From: Gemmiger_A avium
Lineage (GTDB): Bacteria > Bacillota > Clostridia > Oscillospirales > Ruminococcaceae
Reading direction: 5' to 3'
DNA: 19,637 bases
Assembly (NCBI GenBank): GCA_019114585.1
Contig: DXFE01000047.1
Coordinates: 1 to 19,637 of the forward strand
In this document: positions 15,640 to 19,637 of the stretch, piece after piece
Position numbering within the stretch: position 1 is the stretch's first letter
How the letters are laid out: the number at the start of each line of letters is the position of its first letter
The notes under the pieces: model-generated
Told to the model about the DNA's origin: nothing
The model's database searches: none
What the model saw: the letters and a program-made list of their open reading frames with translations, nothing else
Translations under genes and position numbers: made by a program

Positions 15640-15724
15640 GGAAAAGCCCTCCTACAAAATCTTTGCGAAACGGATCACCGGCCCGCACGGAGCCGTTTGC
15701 CGTTCTTTTTCATTGTTGTTGCCT

Positions 15725-15753
15725 ATTATACCACTCTTATTCACATTTCGCAA
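15725..15753 (-). promoter_or_regulatory. Sigma-A promoter for the asp23-nusB operon
   Basis: The minus strand reads TTGCGA (15753-15748), a 17-base spacer and a perfect TATAAT (15730-15725) preceded by TGG, which makes it an extended -10. It lies between the spoIIIAH stop and the asp23-family gene, so the vegetative run downstream need not depend on the sporulation-specific spoIIIA promoter. Transcription would start near 15718. No terminator is visible after spoIIIAH. Confidence 0.85.
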
Positions 15754-15770
15754 CCGATTTTCCGGCGGGT

Positions 15771-16391
15771 TCAGCGCACCTCCACCACGGTAATGTCCTG
15801 CGCGGCAACTTCGCACCGCTCCAGAACGGCGTCCCGGATCTGCGCAACTTCACTCTGCCCCAGCTGGGCATTGGTGGTCATAACGGTTACGTCCACCTTG
15901 TCCTCGCCGATAAACACCACGCAGTCCACAAACCCCTTAGCCTTGAGAAGCGTTTCGATCTCGTTTTCCGCGGCAATGCTGTCGATCTGGCTGGACAGCT
16001 GCGCGGTAAGGTTTTCTTTCTCTTCGTCCGTCAGTTTGGCGCTTTTCAGGCTTTTCTGCAGGGTGTCCAGCGCTTCGTCCCGGGATTTGGTCCGGCTCAG
16101 GCGGGCCTGTTCAAAAAATTCCGTACCGGTGCTCTCGGTCACGCTCACCAGCTGGGCTTCCCCGTAGTTTTTATCCCCCGTGGCGGATTCCTCGCCGGCG
16201 GCGGTCTGCTCCGCCACCGGAAGCGCATCCACCACCACAGCGTCCTCCGCTGTTGCCGATGTCTGGGCGGCGTCGGGTTCCGCCGCAATATCGCCTGTGC
16301 GGGCATATTCCCAGTTCAGGTATACCGCCACCGCCAGCGCCACCGCCAGCGTGAGCACCGTGAGTTTCTGACTATGCTTTCCAGTTCTCAT
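15771..16391 (-). CDS. spoIIIAH: Stage III sporulation protein AH
   Basis: SpoIIIAH sits in the mother-cell membrane and pairs with forespore SpoIIQ to form the intermembrane channel. This 206-residue copy has one N-terminal membrane segment (9-26), an acidic/Ala-rich spacer (about 32-70), a charged helical region (about 95-135) and a C-terminal EscJ/FliF-like ring-building domain (KGFVDCVVFIGEDKVDVTVMT to the end, VVEVR). The ATG at 16391 is chosen because GGAGG lies eight bases upstream; the frame is also open to a TTG at 16409 and an ATG at 16397, both too close to that site. It is the last gene of the spoIIIA operon and is 14 bases from spoIIIAG. Confidence 0.93.
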   Translation of the reverse strand: MRTGKHSQKLTVLTLAVALAVAVYLNWEYARTGDIAAEPDAAQTSATAEDAVVVDALPVAEQTAAGEESATGDKNYGEAQLVSVTESTGTEFFEQARLSRTKSRDEALDTLQKSLKSAKLTDEEKENLTAQLSSQIDSIAAENEIETLLKAKGFVDCVVFIGEDKVDVTVMTTNAQLGQSEVAQIRDAVLERCEVAAQDITVVEVR

Positions 16392-16405
16392 CTTCATTGC
16401 CTCCG

Positions 16406-16954
16406 TCAACTCATTTTTGCTATGCTGATCCTGTTGGTGGATACCCCCAACAGAACCGAGACCATCTCTGTGAGACGCGCCTGGACCGCCGCGTCATCTC
16501 CGCCCTGGCAAACCACCGCAACACCGCGCACCTCAGGCAGCCAGGTGGTTTCCACCAATGCCGAGTCCCCTGTGCCGTCATCCAGAATCACATGGCTCCA
16601 CTCGTAGCTTTCCGCGTCGCCGCGCTTTTCGTCCAGTGCGTAGATGGTTTCCTCGCTGCTTTCCAGGGTGATCATGACCCGGGTCTCCCCCGCGCCCTCC
16701 ACGCCGGAGAGCAGTTCTTCCATCCGGGAGGAGAGCCGGTCTGCGTACTCGGTCAGCTCCGCAGAACCGGAGGAAGCCGCCGTTGCTTCACCTGTCCCGG
16801 TGGTTTTGCTGTCTGCCGGGTCAAACAGGTCAGCGAATAAAATCAGTGCCATTCCGGCCAGGCCCAGGGCAAACAGCAGGCCTGGTTTCTTTACGGCGCC
16901 CGCTGCCAATCTGGCCAGCGCCTGCCGATCTATTGTGCTGTTTGTGTTTGGCAT
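16406..16954 (-). CDS. spoIIIAG: Stage III sporulation protein AG
   Basis: SpoIIIAG forms a large oligomeric ring in the mother-cell membrane of the feeding channel. The 182-residue protein has a single N-terminal membrane helix (about 25-42), a Ser/Thr/Ala-rich linker, then the ring-building domain with the family signature GVEGAGETRVMITLESSEE (84-102) and PEVRGVAVVCQGGDD (140-154). The start ATG at 16954 has GGGGG eight bases upstream; an in-frame start at 16981 is less well supported. It overlaps the end of spoIIIAF by 25 bases. Confidence 0.93.
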   Translation of the reverse strand: MPNTNSTIDRQALARLAAGAVKKPGLLFALGLAGMALILFADLFDPADSKTTGTGEATAASSGSAELTEYADRLSSRMEELLSGVEGAGETRVMITLESSEETIYALDEKRGDAESYEWSHVILDDGTGDSALVETTWLPEVRGVAVVCQGGDDAAVQARLTEMVSVLLGVSTNRISIAKMS

Positions 16955-17394
16955 TCCACCGTCCCCCTTTCTCCGACCCATTCCCGCAAAAGCAGCTCTG
17001 CCGCCCGGGCTTGCGCCTCGGTGGGGGCACAGGCCTGAACAGCAAGGGTCTGCGTTCCGTCAGGCAGGCCGGTCAGCCTTACCTTCACCTGTGCCTGTAC
17101 GCCGCAGGATGCCAGTTCATCTGTAAAGGTATTTGCCAGTACATCTTCCGTTTTGCCGTCTCCAAGCGCCTTTGTGTCATAGAGGATCTCCGGTTCGATG
17201 TCAAATTCATCTGTAATGCTTGATAGCTTTACAGGTGTGTTTGCCGGAGAAAGAATGGCCAATATAATATACAGCACCGCTATATTTTTTATGACTGCCG
17301 TATGCCGGCTGGCCGGCAGCAAGACCTGGACAGCACCGGCCAGCATACACCCGGCGCAGATTCCCCCCGCCCATTGGCGAAGCAGCTCATTCAT
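16930..17394 (-). CDS. spoIIIAF: Stage III sporulation protein AF
   Basis: The 154-residue protein has two N-terminal membrane helices (about 8-27 and 34-50) followed by a soluble alpha/beta domain (FDIEPEILYDTKALG onward), the layout of SpoIIIAF, whose soluble domain also has a ring-building fold. The start ATG at 17394 overlaps the spoIIIAE stop (ATGA). The frame is open further upstream to 17589, but that part is only the shadow of spoIIIAE. A small AT-rich patch near 17260-17290 codes the second membrane helix. Confidence 0.9.
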   Translation of the reverse strand: MNELLRQWAGGICAGCMLAGAVQVLLPASRHTAVIKNIAVLYIILAILSPANTPVKLSSITDEFDIEPEILYDTKALGDGKTEDVLANTFTDELASCGVQAQVKVRLTGLPDGTQTLAVQACAPTEAQARAAELLLREWVGERGTVECQTQTAQ

Positions 17395-18485
17395 CCAAAC
17401 AAGCCTCCTGTTCCGGTTGCGATCATCAGCGCGGTGGACAATACAACCAGCATAAAGAAAAACACCAGAAAGGACAGGCAGAGCCCCGCCCCCTCTGCCG
17501 CACCCTCCAGCACAGCACCACTGCGGGGCAGCCCAAAGGCTTTGGCCAGCAGACCGCCAGCCGCCAGCACCAGACGCATGACCAGGCACCTTGCGAACAG
17601 CGGCAGGAATGCCGCCGCCAGTACAGCGATGGCCGCAAACCCAAGCGAGCCTTTTACCACCCGCAAACCGGCCAGCACGCTGGCCATGGCGTCCTGAGCC
17701 GCTGCACCCACCACCGGAATGCTGCTGCTCAGCACCGCGCCGCCCGCCCGCATGGCCAGATTATCGCTTTGGGCGGCAAGCGTGTTCTGCAGCCCCAGTA
17801 CCGCGGCAAAGCCAACGGAAACACCCCGCAGCAGGCTGCGCACACAGCGGGTAAGCCCTTGGGTAGCCTCTTGCAGCGGCGGCACACCGCTGATACCAGC
17901 TGCGCTGTTCAGTGCCAGATAGGCCCGCACCAACGGCATGGCTACACCGCAGATCAGTTGAGCGGACAGGGACGCCATGGAAAAGAACAGGCCCGTGCAG
18001 ACCAGAGCCCCGGCACTTTGGCCGCAGCTGACCATGACTCCGGCAAAGATGGGAAGAAAACTTGCCAGGTACAGCCGCCAGTCGGAAATCGCGGCGGATA
18101 CCTGACCGACCAGTTCCAGCGTGCCGTCTGCCGACAGCAGAAAGCAGCCTGCCACCGCGATGAGTTCAATACACTGCCGCCAGCCGTCCGAAGGCGCAAA
18201 GGTAAGCGCGGCCGAAGCCAGCAAAAGCAGCGCGCCGATTTGTCCCAACAGGCGGAACGGGGCCAGGAATTCACCGGAAACGGTCTTCCACAGGGCAGCG
18301 ATGAGTTCAGGCAGGGACATGGAGGAAAACTCCTCTGCGCTGATTTCCGGCTCGTCCAGATATTCCTGAATCTGGGGAGGCGTGTCCATTTCCTCAGCAT
18401 ATACGGCCGGGCAGAACGCGATCCCCGCCGCCACAAGCAGCACCATGGCCAGCAGGCGGCAAAGCCGGAAACGCTTTCTTCTCAA
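17391..18485 (-). CDS. spoIIIAE: Stage III sporulation protein AE
   Basis: SpoIIIAE is the large polytopic membrane component of the SpoIIIA complex. The protein begins with a signal peptide: basic RRKRFRLCR (2-10), a hydrophobic core (11-25) and a likely cleavage after AVYA (residue 30). An acidic segment and several membrane helices follow to the C-terminus. I chose the TTG at 18485 (364 residues), with AAAGGGGG just upstream and 14 bases after the spoIIIAD stop. An ATG at 18521 would add 12 residues, overlap spoIIIAD by 22 bases and put non-signal residues in front. The frame also extends to 18917 as a shadow of spoIIIAD. Confidence 0.9.
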   Translation of the reverse strand: MRRKRFRLCRLLAMVLLVAAGIAFCPAVYAEEMDTPPQIQEYLDEPEISAEEFSSMSLPELIAALWKTVSGEFLAPFRLLGQIGALLLLASAALTFAPSDGWRQCIELIAVAGCFLLSADGTLELVGQVSAAISDWRLYLASFLPIFAGVMVSCGQSAGALVCTGLFFSMASLSAQLICGVAMPLVRAYLALNSAAGISGVPPLQEATQGLTRCVRSLLRGVSVGFAAVLGLQNTLAAQSDNLAMRAGGAVLSSSIPVVGAAAQDAMASVLAGLRVVKGSLGFAAIAVLAAAFLPLFARCLVMRLVLAAGGLLAKAFGLPRSGAVLEGAAEGAGLCLSFLVFFFMLVVLSTALMIATGTGGLFG

Positions 18486-18499
18486 AACGCCCCCTTTGT

Positions 18500-18889
18500 T
18501 TATTGAAGCAATCGACTCCATACATCCACCACCCGCTGCAGCATGGGCAGGGCAGACAGCAGGATCATGCAGCGTCCCGCCAGTTCCACCTTGGCTCCCA
18601 TTGCCGTCATTCCTGCATCTTTGCAAAGGTCCTGCGCCGTTTGTGCCACCAGTGCAATGCCTGCCGCCCGGATCAGACAGATAAATTCCTCCCGCCGCAG
18701 ATAAACCGAAAAGTTTTCCAGCCATTCCAACGCCTGCGCCGCATAGGGCAGCATCCAGGCCAGAAGAACCACGGTGCCTGCCAGCGATGCCAGCAGTGCA
18801 TACACCGGCGAATACGGCCGCAGCAGAACCGCCAGCACGACCGTGACGATGGCAACGCCGGCCACGGCGCCTATCTGCGCGGCGCTCAC
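18500..18889 (-). CDS. spoIIIAD: Stage III sporulation protein AD
   Basis: This 129-residue hydrophobic protein has the SpoIIIAD pattern: membrane helices near 5-25, 30-50 and around 110, with the conserved FICLIRAAGIALVAQTAQDLCKDAG segment (residues 69-93). It resembles membrane export-gate type subunits and works with SpoIIIAC in the channel base. The start is a GTG at 18889, overlapping the spoIIIAC stop as GTGA, so translation is coupled. Confidence 0.93.
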   Translation of the reverse strand: MSAAQIGAVAGVAIVTVVLAVLLRPYSPVYALLASLAGTVVLLAWMLPYAAQALEWLENFSVYLRREEFICLIRAAGIALVAQTAQDLCKDAGMTAMGAKVELAGRCMILLSALPMLQRVVDVWSRLLQ

Positions 18890-19080
18890 AGGTTGAAGAG
18901 TGTTTTGATGGTGACAAACAATTCGCTGATTTCCTTCACCATCATGGAAAGCACCACGATCAGCCCGGCCAGCGTGGTCATCATGGCCTGATCTTCCCGC
19001 CCGGAGCGTATCAGAAGCTGGTTCAGCACCGCCACGATAATCCCGATGGCTGCGATCTTGAATACAAGGTCAATATCCAT
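18886..19080 (-). CDS. spoIIIAC: Stage III sporulation protein AC
   Basis: A 64-residue membrane protein with two hydrophobic helices (about 5-23 and 33-50) and a short polar loop containing GREDQAM, matching SpoIIIAC (about 65-68 residues in the family). ATG at 19080 has GGAGG nine bases upstream. It follows spoIIIAB by 27 bases and overlaps spoIIIAD by 4. Confidence 0.94.
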   Translation of the reverse strand: MDIDLVFKIAAIGIIVAVLNQLLIRSGREDQAMMTTLAGLIVVLSMMVKEISELFVTIKTLFNL

Positions 19081-19107
19081 GCAATGCCGCCTCCCGATCC
19101 CTTGTTT

Positions 19108-19581
19108 TTACAGCAGAAACAGCACCGCCAGCGCCCCCAGGCACAGTCCTGCCTGGCGATACAGTTTTTTTGCTTTTTCTTCTTCCCGCCCGGCACAGGC
19201 CCGGAACTCGGTACAGCGCGCCAGGCAGTAGTCCAGACGGCGCACGGTTTCCCGGGTACCGCAGCGGCCAAGGCCTGCAAAACATTCGGCGAATACCGCA
19301 TACTGGCAGGGCGGGAGCACCGCGGGCGGATGCACCGTGCACAGCGTGTCTCCGCTTTCGCAAAGCCATGCCAACGGCATTTGCGCGCGAAGCTGGTGCA
19401 GAATTTCGGCGGAATCCATCTCCCGGTACAGGATCGCCGCGCGGATAAAATCCAGCACACGGCCCATTTCGTCCAGCGCCTGGGTGTGGCGGCGTGCCTG
19501 CTCCACACGGGCGGCGCCCCACCCATACCCGGCCGAAAGTGCCAGAAGCGCCCCGGCCAGGCGCAGCACCCCGCCGCTCAC
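19108..19581 (-). CDS. spoIIIAB: Stage III sporulation protein AB
   Basis: The 157-residue protein has hydrophobic segments at both ends (about 5-23 and 143-157) around a helical, Arg/Cys-rich middle, the usual SpoIIIAB layout (about 170 residues in Bacillus). The RRHTQALDEMGRVLDFIRAAI segment (30-50) fits the family's N-terminal helix after the first membrane segment. Translation starts at a GTG (19581) that overlaps the spoIIIAA stop as GTGA. It probably partners the SpoIIIAA ATPase. Confidence 0.9.
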   Translation of the reverse strand: MSGGVLRLAGALLALSAGYGWGAARVEQARRHTQALDEMGRVLDFIRAAILYREMDSAEILHQLRAQMPLAWLCESGDTLCTVHPPAVLPPCQYAVFAECFAGLGRCGTRETVRRLDYCLARCTEFRACAGREEEKAKKLYRQAGLCLGALAVLFLL

Positions 19582-19637
19582 AGGCCCATCACCTGCTGTA
19601 TCCGGCCCGGATGCAGGCTGCTCTCCAGCAGGATCAG
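19578..19637 (-). CDS. spoIIIAA: Stage III sporulation protein AA, C-terminal fragment
   Basis: Only the last 19 codons and the TGA stop are in the window (LILLESSLHPGRIQQVMGL). The fragment is too short to identify alone. Its position, frame and GTGA overlap with spoIIIAB make it the end of spoIIIAA, the secretion-type ATPase of the complex. The rest lies beyond the window edge. Confidence 0.75.
   Translation of the reverse strand: MILLESSLHPGRIQQVMGL

Noticed and set aside
15731..15773. Terminator after spoIIIAH
   Set aside because: Only a weak imperfect AACCCG/CGGTT pairing is present with no U-run; read-through from spoIIIA into the asp23 operon cannot be excluded.
17255..17300. Promoter in the AT-rich patch within spoIIIAF
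   Set aside because: TATATT-like strings occur, but no -35 at suitable spacing; the base bias is explained by Ile/Leu/Tyr codons of a membrane helix.
1..19637. Mobile element, CRISPR array, toxin-antitoxin or defence system
   Set aside because: I saw no transposase, integrase, regularly spaced repeats, RNA genes or defence-type domains; all genes fit conserved housekeeping or sporulation families.

Overview
The window is a stretch of GC-rich (by eye roughly 60% G+C) Firmicutes chromosome. Every convincing gene lies on the minus strand, so transcription runs from high to low coordinates. The gene order is a rearranged form of the Bacillus/Clostridia block spoIIIA - asp23 - nusB - xseAB - ispA - dxs - tlyA - argR - recN. 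The G+C level and protein style suggest the Oscillospiraceae/Ruminococcaceae (Faecalibacterium/Gemmiger/Subdoligranulum-like). That placement is inference; the sequence alone does not fix the genus.

Layout in transcription order. (1) 19637-15771: the sporulation operon spoIIIAA (last 19 codons only) to spoIIIAH, tightly overlapped. It encodes the mother-cell half of the SpoIIIA-SpoIIQ channel; its promoter lies outside the window. (2) 15753-5343: a near-consensus sigma-A promoter opens a long housekeeping run: asp23-family gene, nusB, a TsaD-like ASKHA gene, xseA, xseB, ispA, a divergent PAP2 membrane protein, dxs, tlyA, nadK, argR, recN. ispA and dxs supply isoprenoid precursors. xseAB and recN act on DNA. 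nusB and tlyA act on rRNA transcription and modification. argR is the arginine regulator. An AT-rich island with an extended -10 inside xseA may be an internal promoter. (3) 5342-2511: after a small hairpin, class III fructose-1,6-bisphosphatase and a tyrosine-phosphatase-family protein. (4) 2455-29: a nucleoside module of purine nucleoside phosphorylase (deoD), cytidine deaminase (cdd) and, behind its own strong promoter with operator-like palindromes, a BMP-family nucleoside-binding lipoprotein. The rest of its ABC importer would lie beyond position 1.

Compared with the textbook Bacillus order, accB-accC (between spoIIIAH and asp23), folD (between nusB and xseA) and spoIVB-spo0A (after recN) are not here. 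The TsaD-like gene sits in the folD slot, nadK sits between tlyA and argR, and fbp follows recN. There is no mobile element, CRISPR array, rRNA or tRNA gene that I can see. No gene-free stretch exceeds about 210 bases. The most unusual non-coding structure is the nested inverted repeats at the bmp promoter (1185-1307). I do not see a clearly novel multi-gene system.
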